Part shown: positions 16,276 through 24,574 of the stretch, one piece after another
Position numbering within the stretch: the stretch's first letter is position 1
How the letters are laid out: every line of letters starts with the position of its first letter
Source of the DNA: UBA3102 sp964413055
GTDB lineage: Bacteria; Bacillota; Desulfotomaculia; Desulfotomaculales; Pelotomaculaceae
DNA length: 64,000 nt
Direction: 5' to 3'
Assembly: GCA_964413055.1 (NCBI GenBank)
Contig: CAYPRB010000010.1
Location: forward strand, 1 to 64,000
Translations under genes and position numbers: made by a program
Notes under the pieces: generated by a model
Told to the model about the DNA's origin: nothing
Database searches by the model: none
Seen by the model: only the letters and a program-made list of their open reading frames with translations

Positions 16276-17461
16276 AAAGTGATACCCCCTTGTATCTGGC
16301 GATTGCCGCTACATCTTTGTCACCTCGTCCCGAGAGGTTAACGACGATGATCTGGTCCTTTGCCATCGCGGGCGCAAGTTCCTTAGCGTAGGCAACGGCG
16401 TGTGCACTCTCAATGGCAGGAATGATTCCCTCGGTGTGGGAAAGATATTCAAAGGCCTCTACGGCTTCAGAGTCTGTAATTGGCACGTACTGTGCCCGGC
16501 CTTTATCGGAGAGATATGCGTGTTCCGGCCCGATTCCCGGGTAATCAAGTCCTGCCGAAATGGAGTAAACCGGTGCGATCTGACCGTATTCATCCTGGCA
16601 AAAATAGGATTTCATACCATGGAACACGCCGACTGTACCATTAGCAATCGTTGCCGCATTCTTTGGGTTGTCTACGCCAAGCCCGGCAGCCTCACAGCCG
16701 ATAAGTTTTACTGACGGATCTAGAATAAACTCATAAAAGGCTCCCATGGCGTTGCTACCACCGCCGACACAGGCGATGACTACATCGGGAAGTTTTCCTT
16801 CGTCCACCATGAGTTGTTCTTTAATCTCTTTACCTATGACCTTTTGGAAATCCCGTACAATGGTCGGGAAGGGGTGCGGCCCCATAACCGAACCCAGGAC
16901 ATACATCGTATCATCCATACGTGCTGTCCACTCGCGCATGGTTTCGTTGACGGCGTCTTTTAATGTCATAGTTCCGCTGGTGACCGGGTAGACTTTGGCG
17001 CCTAGCAGCTCCATGCGAAATACATTCAATGCCTGACGTTCGGTGTCTTCCTTGCCCATAAAGATTTCGCATTCCATATCCATCAATGCAGCAGCCGTAG
17101 CAGTGGCAACTCCGTGCTGTCCGGCGCCCGTTTCGGCAATCACCCGGGTTTTTCCCATGCGTTTAGCCAGCAGCACCTGGCCCAGAACATTGTTGATTTT
17201 ATGGGATCCTGTATGGTTAAGGTCCTCCCGTTTAAGGTATATCTTTGCGCCGCCAAGATCCTGTGTCATCTTCGCCGCATAATACAACAGTGATGGCCTG
17301 CCAGCGTATTTTTTCAGTAAACCATCCAGCTCATTTTGAAAAGCAGGGTCATTTTTGTAGAACTCGTATGCCTTTTCAAGTTCCTGAACGGCCTTCATTA
17401 ATGTCTCAGGCATATACTGCCCGCCGTAATGGCCAAATCTTCCTTTTTTTATATAGCACAC
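16268..17461 (-). CDS. trpB: Tryptophan synthase beta chain
   Basis: 397 residues, the usual length of TrpB1. This PLP enzyme condenses indole with serine. Motifs: GHYGGQYMPETL, the PLP Lys in HTGSHKINN, ETGAGQHGVATA and the phosphate loop GGGSNAMG. GTG at 17461 is the only plausible start close to the conserved N-terminus, but it lacks a spaced Shine-Dalgarno (GGGG directly abuts it). Translation may depend on the short ORF ending 7 nt upstream. It is the first structural gene of the trpBADCF unit. Confidence 0.95.
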   Translation of the reverse strand: MCYIKKGRFGHYGGQYMPETLMKAVQELEKAYEFYKNDPAFQNELDGLLKKYAGRPSLLYYAAKMTQDLGGAKIYLKREDLNHTGSHKINNVLGQVLLAKRMGKTRVIAETGAGQHGVATATAAALMDMECEIFMGKEDTERQALNVFRMELLGAKVYPVTSGTMTLKDAVNETMREWTARMDDTMYVLGSVMGPHPFPTIVRDFQKVIGKEIKEQLMVDEGKLPDVVIACVGGGSNAMGAFYEFILDPSVKLIGCEAAGLGVDNPKNAATIANGTVGVFHGMKSYFCQDEYGQIAPVYSISAGLDYPGIGPEHAYLSDKGRAQYVPITDSEAVEAFEYLSHTEGIIPAIESAHAVAYAKELAPAMAKDQIIVVNLSGRGDKDVAAIARYKGVSLFE

Positions 17462-17468
17462 CCCCTAA

Positions 17469-17519
17469 TTACGCTGTTGAAAAATAAGATTTTATCCTGT
17501 CTGGCAATGTTTGATTCAT
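17469..17519 (-). CDS. Short leader ORF upstream of trpB (16 codons)
   Basis: ATG at 17519 follows a strong AGGAGG at about 9 nt, and the 16-codon frame stops 7 nt before the trpB GTG. It contains no Trp codon, so it is not a classic ribosome-stalling leader peptide; coupling of translation into trpB, which has a poor ribosome-binding site, is the more natural reading. It is in frame with a longer open stretch up to 17684, so it could instead be the tail of a decayed gene. Confidence 0.4.
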   Translation of the reverse strand: MNQTLPDRIKSYFSTA

Positions 17520-17709
17520 TTTTTTCAGCCTCCTGCAAGTATTTACCTTTACCTGATACCTGAACAACAAAAAACCGGATGTAGAGTCCGGCTTGATATT
17601 GAAATCTGGCTCAACTCCACTCAACTTTGCTATACTATCCACTTCGTGGATATCTTTACTAAGCTCTTCTTGTGTAAAGCCCACAGGATGACCGTTGAAA
17701 ATTTAATTT

Positions 17710-17738
17710 AAAAAAAACGGTACTCAAATGAGCACCGG
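17710..17738 (-). terminator. Attenuator terminator of the trp leader
   Basis: On the minus strand GGTGCTC (17736-17730) pairs with GAGTACC (17725-17719; one G-T wobble) around an ATTT loop and is followed by a run of eight T. It lies about 250 nt before trpB and after the promoter, so it can stop transcription before the structural genes. Confidence 0.85.
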
Positions 17739-17752
17739 TGTTTTACTATTTT

Positions 17753-17805
17753 CCGGCTCATCTCAGCTTAACTCACACTAACTTTCACTTAACTAATCTC
17801 AGCTT
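17753..17805 (-). promoter_or_regulatory. Probable TRAP-binding site overlapping an antiterminator
   Basis: Reading the minus strand from 17805 there are ten NAG triplets (4 GAG, 2 TAG, 4 AAG) whose G residues fall at intervals of 5,5,5,6,4,6,5,5,5 nt, as TRAP, the 11-subunit tryptophan-sensing RNA-binding protein, requires. The last GAG is in ATGAGCCGG (17761-17753), which can pair with CCGG-T-GCTCAT (17738-17728) to form an antiterminator that excludes the downstream terminator. Bound TRAP would block it and terminate transcription when tryptophan is plentiful. No mtrB gene is in this window. Confidence 0.8.
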
Positions 17806-17828
17806 ATTTCATTTATAGAATTTTTTTT

Positions 17829-17858
17829 ATTATATGTTTAATGTATAATGATTGTCAA
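17829..17858 (-). promoter_or_regulatory. Sigma-A-type promoter of the trp operon
   Basis: On the minus strand TTGACA (17858-17853), an 18-nt spacer and TATAAT (17834-17829), both boxes perfect. Transcription should start near 17822, about 17 nt before the first NAG triplet. Confidence 0.85.
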
Positions 17859-18502
17859 TTGCGTTTTTTTCCACAGCCCCATTTCCGCCCTTTTATAGAA
17901 ATTTTATAGAAACCCTGCAGGCGCTCAGGTTGCTTCCCAGCATTGCCTTATCCTTAAAGATAAGTACTTGAAAAAAGAGGTCTTAAACTGAGCTGACACT
18001 TACCGGGGGTTTGGGGGATACAAAGAATAACATAGGAGAATTAGACCATGATTACTATAAAATGTTCACAATGCCGCAATACCACTAAAAAGATAGGTAT
18101 CTTTTACTAAAAAAATGTCTCGCCAACCGCCAACAAAACACATTCTGGTTCTTTGAGCAATTTACTCTCCTTACTTAAATACTAAAATTTAACAAAAAAT
18201 TATTACTTAATATATTACATTCTAATGACAAGGCCACCCCCTAATGTTTTTTAATGTAGTTTTCATTTACACTTATTTTAGTGCTATAAAAATTGCTCTA
18301 ACTTATTTGCATTCAAGTTTCTACAACATATCTCAATGATCCTTTATCGTGGCTATTTAATTTTTTTATAACTAACTTCAAATCAATAATTGTTTTTTAT
18401 TCTGATATTTTTAATACCATTAATTAACAGATTTCAGAATTGTTTCAACGGCATATTTTGATCTTGAGGGCTGGTGGATAATTTGCTTATAGGGGGATAA
18501 AA
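17859..18502. other. AT-rich intergenic region without a clear gene
   Basis: This stretch lies upstream of both the leftward trp promoter and the rightward spoVR gene. Apart from a 20-codon frame at 18048-18110 I see no convincing coding potential. Composition from about 18180 to 18440 is much more AT-rich than the neighbouring genes. GGCATATT near 18449 resembles a sigma-E -35 box, but no matching -10 lies at the right distance. Confidence 0.5.
18048..18110 (+). CDS. 20-codon ORF with one CxxC knuckle, possible gene remnant
   Basis: ATG at 18048 follows AGGAG at good spacing and encodes MITIKCSQCRN and a short tail, then TAA. The start looks like the first zinc knuckle of a small zinc-ribbon protein or transposase that was later truncated. 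No continuation is found in other frames. It may be only a chance frame. Confidence 0.25.
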   Translation: MITIKCSQCRNTTKKIGIFY

Positions 18503-19933
18503 GTGAAACTACAGGAAGAAATTAAGCTACTGGAAAAATCGCTGGGAATTATCATGGCTAAGGGCAGGGAATTGGGTCTTGATTTTTATGACACTTTTTT
18601 TGAGATCTGTCCGCCGGATATTATTTATACTTTTGGTGCTTACGGCATGCCGACCCGTTTTTCTCACTGGACATTCGGCAAAGCTTACCACAAGATGAAA
18701 ACGCATTACGATTATAATCTCGGGCGCATTTATGAAATGGTGATTAATACCGATCCTTGTTATGCTTTTTTATTGGAAGGAAACAGTATGATCCAGAATA
18801 AAATGGTAATGGCACATGTATTGGGTCACTGTGATTTCTTTAAAAATAATGTTTATTTTAAAAACACCTCCAGGGATATGGTAGAGTCGATGGCTGCGGC
18901 TGCCAACCGGTTCCGTGCGTACGAATCGGAATACGGCCGTTATAAAGTGGAAAAATTTATTGACGCGGCTATTTCTATTCAGGAACACATTGAAACCAGG
19001 CCGTTTTTAAAGAACAAGCACGAAGCATGGAGACGGAAAAAAAAGAAAAGCTGCAACTGCAGCTCTAAAGATTCCGCTTCACCATATGACGATTTGTGGT
19101 CGCTGGATAAAAATCCGATGGTTGAATGTGCCGAAAACGGGCGGCATAAAAAGTTTCCGCCGGAACCCGAAAAGGATTTGATGTTGTTTATCAGCCAAAA
19201 CAGCAAGGAGTTGGACGACTGGCAGCAGGATATTATGTCCGTTGTCCGGCAGGAAATGCTTTATTTTTGGCCGCAAATGGAAACAAAGATTATGAATGAA
19301 GGCTGGGCGACTTACTGGCACCTGAGGATCATGCGTGCAATCAACCTGGATGACCGGGAGGCCGTTGAATTTGCCAAAATGCATGCTTCCATTGTGCAAC
19401 CTATCCGCACGCAGATTAATCCGTATGCCCTGGGGTTGAAAATATTTGAAGATATTGAAAAACGCTGGGATAACCCCACGCCGGAAGAAAAAGAAAGGTA
19501 CGGCCGGCCCGGCGGGGAAGGACGTGAAAAAATATTTGAAGTCCGGTCGGTGGAAAATGACATTTCTTTTCTTCGTAATTACCTGACCCGGGAAATAGTT
19601 GAAGATTTAGATCTTTATTTATATAAAAAAACCGGTTACGATTGGAAAATAAGTGATAAAAACTGGGAGACTATTCGGGACGGCCTGGTAAATAACCTGG
19701 TCAATTGCGGTTATCCCCACATTACGGTTGAGGACGGGGATTTTGCTAAACGGGGCGAGCTTTACCTTAAACATAATTTTGAAGGTATAGAATTGGACGT
19801 TCGTTATCTGGAAAATACCCTGCCCCATGTTTATACCTTGTGGGGACGCCCGGTGCATCTTGAAACCACGTTAAGCAGCAAGCCGGTATTGTTCTCATAT
19901 AATGGAGAAAAAGTAACAAAAAAATTTATGTAA
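18503..19933 (+). CDS. spoVR: SpoVR family stage V sporulation protein
   Basis: 476 residues, the full length of the family. SpoVR is needed for normal spore cortex formation in Bacillus; its biochemical activity is not established. Signature stretches are YDTFFEICPPDIIYT, GMPTRFSHWTFGK, AHVLGHCDFFKNN, NEGWATYWHLRIM and NPYALGLKIF, with conserved His and Glu residues suggesting a metal site. A short KKKK-CNCSS insert lies near residues 178-186. The GTG start follows AGGGGGAT. The gene is monocistronic. Confidence 0.95.
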   Translation: MKLQEEIKLLEKSLGIIMAKGRELGLDFYDTFFEICPPDIIYTFGAYGMPTRFSHWTFGKAYHKMKTHYDYNLGRIYEMVINTDPCYAFLLEGNSMIQNKMVMAHVLGHCDFFKNNVYFKNTSRDMVESMAAAANRFRAYESEYGRYKVEKFIDAAISIQEHIETRPFLKNKHEAWRRKKKKSCNCSSKDSASPYDDLWSLDKNPMVECAENGRHKKFPPEPEKDLMLFISQNSKELDDWQQDIMSVVRQEMLYFWPQMETKIMNEGWATYWHLRIMRAINLDDREAVEFAKMHASIVQPIRTQINPYALGLKIFEDIEKRWDNPTPEEKERYGRPGGEGREKIFEVRSVENDISFLRNYLTREIVEDLDLYLYKKTGYDWKISDKNWETIRDGLVNNLVNCGYPHITVEDGDFAKRGELYLKHNFEGIELDVRYLENTLPHVYTLWGRPVHLETTLSSKPVLFSYNGEKVTKKFM

Positions 19934-20005
19934 TATACAACATATATAGTCATTTATGTAGATTTACACCCTTCCTTGAATATAATAACTCCGGGAGGGT
20001 TTTTT

Positions 20006-21283
20006 ATGGTTGTGGTGGTTGTGGGGGGTGGCTGGGCGGGATGTGCTGCGGCTTATGCCGCGGTATCAGCCGGGGTGCCCGCTATTTTGACAGAAAAGAC
20101 TGATATGCTTCTCGGTACCGGGCTGGTGGGGGGCATCATGCGCAATAACGGCCGGTTTACCGCGTTGGAAGAGGCCAGGGTGCTAGGTGCAAACAATTTT
20201 ATTGATATCATTGAAAAAGTAGCTACTCACCGCCGGCTTGATTTCCCGGGGCACCGTCACGCCATGCTGTATGATGTCAACCGGATTGAACCGGCGGTCA
20301 AGAAATTGCTATTAGCGTCGGGTGTCCAGTTGAAGCTGCAGCAAAGAATGACCGGTATTACCAGGAACAATGACCATATCAACGGTATAAAGACTGCCCG
20401 GGGGGAAGTAATCCGGGGGGATGTGTTCATAGACTGCACCGGGACGGCCGGGCCGGTCAAAAATTGTTCTCGTTTTGGTTCCGGTTGTGCCATGTGTATT
20501 TTACGCTGTCCCACCTTCGGGCCGCGTGTCAGTCTGACTGCCCAGGCCGGCGTAGCGGAAATACGGGCTGGAGAAGGTTTTCCGTATTTCGAGGCCATGA
20601 GCGGTTCGTGCAAGTTAGAAAAAAAATCCCTGGCACCTGCTCTGGTGCGGGAGTTGGAAAACAAAGGTGTTCTCGTAGTCCCCCTGCCCAGACACCTGCA
20701 TAAAAACAACCACTTAAGTCTTAAAGTCTGCCAGCAATATGCCTTGAATGAATTTGCAGAGAATTTGGTGCTGCTGGATACCGGCCACGCAAAATTAATG
20801 ACGCCGTTTTTCCCGCTGGAAGTGCTGCGTACTATAGATGGTTTCCAGAATGCATGTTATGCTGATCCCTACTCCGGCAGCAGAGGCAATTCAATCCGTT
20901 TTATGGCCATAGCTCCTTGTGACAGCAGCTTGCGCGTACAAGGCGTAGCCAATTTGTTTTGTGCCGGAGAAAAAACCGGCCTGCTGGTTGGGCATACCGA
21001 AGCTATAGTTACCGGTTTTTTGGCCGGCCATAATGCGGCCCGGCTGGCAGGGGGAAAAGAATTGCTGGTACTGCCGGAAGAACTGGCCTGCGGCGACATT
21101 ATTGCGTACATGCACCGGGAAATGAAAAAACCTGAGGGTATGAAAATAAAATACACTTTTTCCGGTTCGGTTTATTTTAAAAGAATGCAGGAACTGGACC
21201 TTTATACTACAGATTTGACGGAAATAAAAAAGAGGGTTACCAGCACAGGCTTGGCCGGCATTTTTTTAAACAGCCAGCTATGA
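20006..21283 (+). CDS. FAD-dependent oxidoreductase with a Cys-rich motif
   Basis: 425 residues. The N-terminus VVVVVGGGWAGCAAAYAA is a Rossmann dinucleotide-binding motif; GTGLVGGIMRNNGRFTALEE recalls the FAD-binding region of the GidA/TrmFO group; a C-terminal LFCAGEKTGLLVGHTEAI block closes the FAD site. Near 160-172 a CAMCILRC cluster could bind a metal or act as redox thiols; this is unusual for tRNA-modifying relatives, so I do not assign that role. ATG at 20006 has GGGAGGG 6 nt upstream. The 3' end overlaps the convergent clc gene by 6 nt. Confidence 0.75.
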   Translation: MVVVVVGGGWAGCAAAYAAVSAGVPAILTEKTDMLLGTGLVGGIMRNNGRFTALEEARVLGANNFIDIIEKVATHRRLDFPGHRHAMLYDVNRIEPAVKKLLLASGVQLKLQQRMTGITRNNDHINGIKTARGEVIRGDVFIDCTGTAGPVKNCSRFGSGCAMCILRCPTFGPRVSLTAQAGVAEIRAGEGFPYFEAMSGSCKLEKKSLAPALVRELENKGVLVVPLPRHLHKNNHLSLKVCQQYALNEFAENLVLLDTGHAKLMTPFFPLEVLRTIDGFQNACYADPYSGSRGNSIRFMAIAPCDSSLRVQGVANLFCAGEKTGLLVGHTEAIVTGFLAGHNAARLAGGKELLVLPEELACGDIIAYMHREMKKPEGMKIKYTFSGSVYFKRMQELDLYTTDLTEIKKRVTSTGLAGIFLNSQL

Positions 21284-23038
21284 ACCGGCATTTTGCACCT
21301 GCTTGTGATTATTTTGAAATTGCAGGTTGTTTTTAGTAAGCAATTTGCTGTATGCTTCAATAATATCCGTCCGGGATAAGAGTCCGACCATTTTACCCGG
21401 GTTATCCGGCTCCACTACCGGAAGACGGCCGATATTATATCTGCTTAAATTCAAAGCGGCGGTGCTTAAAGGTTCATCCGGCGTGGTTACAATTAAATCA
21501 GTAGAAGCAACGGCACTTACCGTAAGTTCTTTGGATTTTTGCCGGGCGGTCACTAATTCGTAACTAGTAATAATACCCGTCAACTGGCCTTTATCATCAA
21601 TTACCGGAAACCCCCGGTGCGGGCTATTCTGCACCTGGCGGTAGGCTTCGGCAATGGTTATTCCTGCGGGAATAGATTGCACCTTTCTGGTCATAGCCTC
21701 GCTCACGGTTATATTTTTAAATGCATCCGGGTAGCGGGCGGCATCAATATCCAGGCCGCGCCTGATCAGCTTGACTGTATAAATATTGGCCGGGTACAAG
21801 CCCCGGGTTACCACCGCGCTGATAATACAAGCGATCATGAGCGGAAGGATAATCTGGTAGTTGTTGCTCATTTCGAACAGCATGATGATGGCAGTAATAG
21901 GTGCCTGGGCGCTGCCTGCAAAAACGGCGCCCATTCCAACCAGAGCATAGGCTGCGGGAGTAATAGCAATCTCCGGCCAAAAATAGTTAAAAACCGTTCC
22001 CATAGTAGCACCCAGCATGGCACCCATATAAAGTCCCGGTGCAAAAACGCCACCCGATCCTCCCGAACCGATAGTTATCGATGTTGCCAATAGTTTTAGC
22101 AGCAACAACAGTGCCGTCATTGAAAGAACTATTTTTCCGGTCAAAGCAAGTTCAATGGTTTCATAACCCACCCCGAATATTTGCGGGTAAAAAAAACCGA
22201 TTGCTCCTATAATCAGACCTCCCAGAGCAGGTTTTAAATATTCGGGTACAGTCTTGACCATATCGCATAAATCTTCAAACTTGTATAGGGTACGGATAAA
22301 AATCATGGCAAAAATGCCGCTTAATATTCCTAGTGCGGCGTAAAGCAGTAATTCCCAAAGGTTATGTAACGGATAAGCCGGCACTATAAATGCCGGAATA
22401 TCACCCAAAAAAAACCTGCTTATTGAAGCAGCCATCACCGCTGAAACAATAACTGAAACCAGGTGACTACCGCTGAATTGTCCCATAATTACTTCCAGGG
22501 CGAACAGCACGCCACCAATCGGGGCGTTAAAAGTAGCAGCAATAGCCCCGGCCGTTCCGCAGGCAACAAATGTTTTAAGGCGCCGGGTATTTACTTTAAA
22601 AACCTGGCCGATCACGGAACCAATCGCCGAACCAATTTGAACAATAGGCCCCTCCCGGCCCGCTGAACCGCCGGAACCGATACAAACCGCTGAAGCTAAT
22701 GCCTTTGCTACTACTACCCGCGGACGGATAATACCGCCCTTAAAGGCCACAGCCGCCATAACCTCCGGTACGCCGTGTCCTTTGGCCTCGCGGGCAAAAA
22801 AATAAACCAGTGTTCCGACTACCAGCCCGCCAAGTGCCGGAATGAAGATAACGTAATAACCGTCAAGAAAACCTAGTGCCTGACTTCCCCCGTCAAAGAA
22901 AAATTTTTTAAAAAACTCAATTAACCACCGGAAGCCAATGGCACCAAAACCGGTACCAATACCGACGATTACCCCGAGAATTATATTTATGGATGTTTCT
23001 CTCGACCGGAAAAAATCGTGTATACGCCCCTCCCTCAT
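21278..23038 (-). CDS. ClC-type chloride/proton transporter with CBS domains
   Basis: 586 residues. The membrane part (about 20-420) carries the ClC selectivity motifs GSGGSAG and GREGPIVQIGSAIG, the latter with the gating Glu, plus GSGGSGGVFAPGLYMG. The cytoplasmic C-terminus (about 445-575) contains two CBS domains, which usually bind adenine nucleotides. The gating Glu allows an exchanger, but transporter versus channel cannot be settled here. ATG at 23038 follows GGAGG at 11 nt; an upstream TTG at 23071 is less likely. Confidence 0.92.
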   Translation of the reverse strand: MREGRIHDFFRSRETSINIILGVIVGIGTGFGAIGFRWLIEFFKKFFFDGGSQALGFLDGYYVIFIPALGGLVVGTLVYFFAREAKGHGVPEVMAAVAFKGGIIRPRVVVAKALASAVCIGSGGSAGREGPIVQIGSAIGSVIGQVFKVNTRRLKTFVACGTAGAIAATFNAPIGGVLFALEVIMGQFSGSHLVSVIVSAVMAASISRFFLGDIPAFIVPAYPLHNLWELLLYAALGILSGIFAMIFIRTLYKFEDLCDMVKTVPEYLKPALGGLIIGAIGFFYPQIFGVGYETIELALTGKIVLSMTALLLLLKLLATSITIGSGGSGGVFAPGLYMGAMLGATMGTVFNYFWPEIAITPAAYALVGMGAVFAGSAQAPITAIIMLFEMSNNYQIILPLMIACIISAVVTRGLYPANIYTVKLIRRGLDIDAARYPDAFKNITVSEAMTRKVQSIPAGITIAEAYRQVQNSPHRGFPVIDDKGQLTGIITSYELVTARQKSKELTVSAVASTDLIVTTPDEPLSTAALNLSRYNIGRLPVVEPDNPGKMVGLLSRTDIIEAYSKLLTKNNLQFQNNHKQVQNAGS

Positions 23039-23251
23039 TTTTATATTTTCCTCCTCCTCACCCTTATGCAATGCAAAAATAACAATTAGTATAATATTTA
23101 ATTAATTATTTGATAACTAAACCTAATTTTTCTCCGTCGAAGTTCTATTTTCCTGTAAAATATACAACATTTCTGTTATTAACGCAATATTTATACAACC
23201 CTTTACTAATATATCATATATTATCAGGAAGTTTTTAGACTACCATTATCT

Positions 23252-23281
23252 GTAATATTTGGCCAAGCCCTCTCATAAAGT
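23252..23281 (+). promoter_or_regulatory. Putative sigma-E promoter of spmAB
   Basis: GTAATATT (23252-23259), a 14-nt spacer and CATAAAGT (23274-23281) resemble the mother-cell sigma-E consensus. The -35-like box is identical to the one proposed upstream of spoIVA. In Bacillus spmAB is in the sigma-E regulon, which fits. Confidence 0.5.
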
Positions 23282-23317
23282 AAAGTAGTTGTGACAACTT
23301 AGGGTAGGGGAGATAGC

Positions 23318-23908
23318 ATGGTCAATTTTGTCTGGTTGGGAATGATTGTTTTCGGGATCCTTGTTGCCGCCGTTAACGGCAATATAGAAGTTGTCACCAA
23401 GGCGGCCTTGGATGGTGCCGACCATGCAGTGAAAATTTCCATCAGTTTAATTGCCATCATTACTTTTTGGTTGGGCATTATGAAACTGGCTGAAGAGGCC
23501 GGCCTGGTAAGAGCCCTGGCCTGGATAATGCGGCCGGTAATGAATTTTATATTTCCCAGCGTACCTAAAGATCATCCGGCCATGGGAGCAATAATCATGA
23601 ACCTTTCGGTAAATATTCTAGGCTTGGGGAATGCCGCCACGCCGATGGGACTTATCGCCATGAGAGAATTACAAAAGTTGAACCGGGGACAAGATACGGC
23701 TTCGGATGCCATGTGCACCTTCCTGGCCCTGAATACTTCCTGTATGACCTTGATTCCTACTACCATCATCGGTATCCGGTTGTTTTACGGGTCAACCGAT
23801 CCTACCGGAATTGTAGGTCCCACCATCATGGCTACTGCTTTTAGTATGACCGTGGCATTGGTAACGGACCGGATTTTACGCCTGGTTTATTCCCGCGGGG
23901 GGAGGTAG
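23318..23908 (+). CDS. spmA: Spore maturation protein A
   Basis: 196 residues, an integral membrane protein with nucleoside-recognition (Gate) helices. Key stretches: NGNIEVVTKAALDGADHAV, FPSVPKDHPAMGAI, LGLGNAATPMGLIAM and NTSCMTLIPTTIIGIR. Together with SpmB it is needed for spore core dehydration. The ATG follows a GGGGAG site. It is separated from spmB by 6 nt and is certainly co-transcribed. Confidence 0.95.
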   Translation: MVNFVWLGMIVFGILVAAVNGNIEVVTKAALDGADHAVKISISLIAIITFWLGIMKLAEEAGLVRALAWIMRPVMNFIFPSVPKDHPAMGAIIMNLSVNILGLGNAATPMGLIAMRELQKLNRGQDTASDAMCTFLALNTSCMTLIPTTIIGIRLFYGSTDPTGIVGPTIMATAFSMTVALVTDRILRLVYSRGGR

Positions 23909-23914
23909 GAAGGC

Positions 23915-24445
23915 ATGTTCGCAATAATTGCCGAGCTATCCCGCTGGGCAATTCCGGTGTTGCTCCTGGTGGTCCCCCTCATTGCCGCAATACGGGGAGT
24001 AAAGGTTTATGAAACCTTTGTTGAGGGGGCCGAAGAGGGTTTCTCCACGGCAGTTAAAACCATCCCGTACCTGGTGGCAATGCTGGTGGCAATCAGTATT
24101 TTCCGGGCTTCCGGGGCCATGGAAGTACTCGTGGTTATGATTTCACCTTTTCTGAATGCCGTCGGCCTGCCTGCCGAGGTTCTGCCTCATGCCATAATGC
24201 GGCCTCTTTCGGGAGGAGCCGCGCTCGGTATCGCGTCGGATGTTATTAAAACTTACGGTCCGGACAGTTTCCTGGGGCGTTTGGTTTCCACCATGCAGGG
24301 AAGTTGTGACACAACCTTCTATGTGCTGACCCTTTATTTCGGCTCGGTGGGGATAAAAAAATACCGTTATTCCGTTATTACCGGGCTGGTGGCCGATTTG
24401 ACCACGCTTACAGCCTCAGTTTTTTTAGTTAGTACGTTGTTTTAA
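23915..24445 (+). CDS. spmB: Spore maturation protein B
   Basis: 176 residues, the second Gate-domain membrane protein of the pair. Motifs: YETFVEGAEEGF, RASGAMEVL, RPLSGGAALGI and GPDSFLGRLVSTMQGSCDTTFYV (in two pieces) typify SpmB. GGGGGAGG precedes it within the spmA end. It works with SpmA in the mother-cell membrane during spore maturation. Confidence 0.95.
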   Translation: MFAIIAELSRWAIPVLLLVVPLIAAIRGVKVYETFVEGAEEGFSTAVKTIPYLVAMLVAISIFRASGAMEVLVVMISPFLNAVGLPAEVLPHAIMRPLSGGAALGIASDVIKTYGPDSFLGRLVSTMQGSCDTTFYVLTLYFGSVGIKKYRYSVITGLVADLTTLTASVFLVSTLF

Positions 24446-24507
24446 TTGCAAAAAGTGTTATTATTAAAATCATAATAAACCAAAAACGGTCTTAAGCAGT
24501 TGATTTG

Positions 24508-24535
24508 AAAAAGGACATTCAGATCCTTTTTAATT
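24508..24535 (+). terminator. Intrinsic terminator after spmB
   Basis: AAAAAGGA (24508-24515) pairs perfectly with TCCTTTTT (24524-24531) around an 8-nt loop. The stem is A/T-rich, so efficiency may be modest. Confidence 0.55.
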
Positions 24536-24574
24536 ATTTATGAATACGCACATAATAAGCGTTAGGTGATTTGA

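Noticed and set aside
17520..17684. A 71-codon minus-strand gene upstream of trpB
   Set aside because: No ribosome-binding site at its GTG, no recognisable domain; only the last 16 codons have a convincing start signal.
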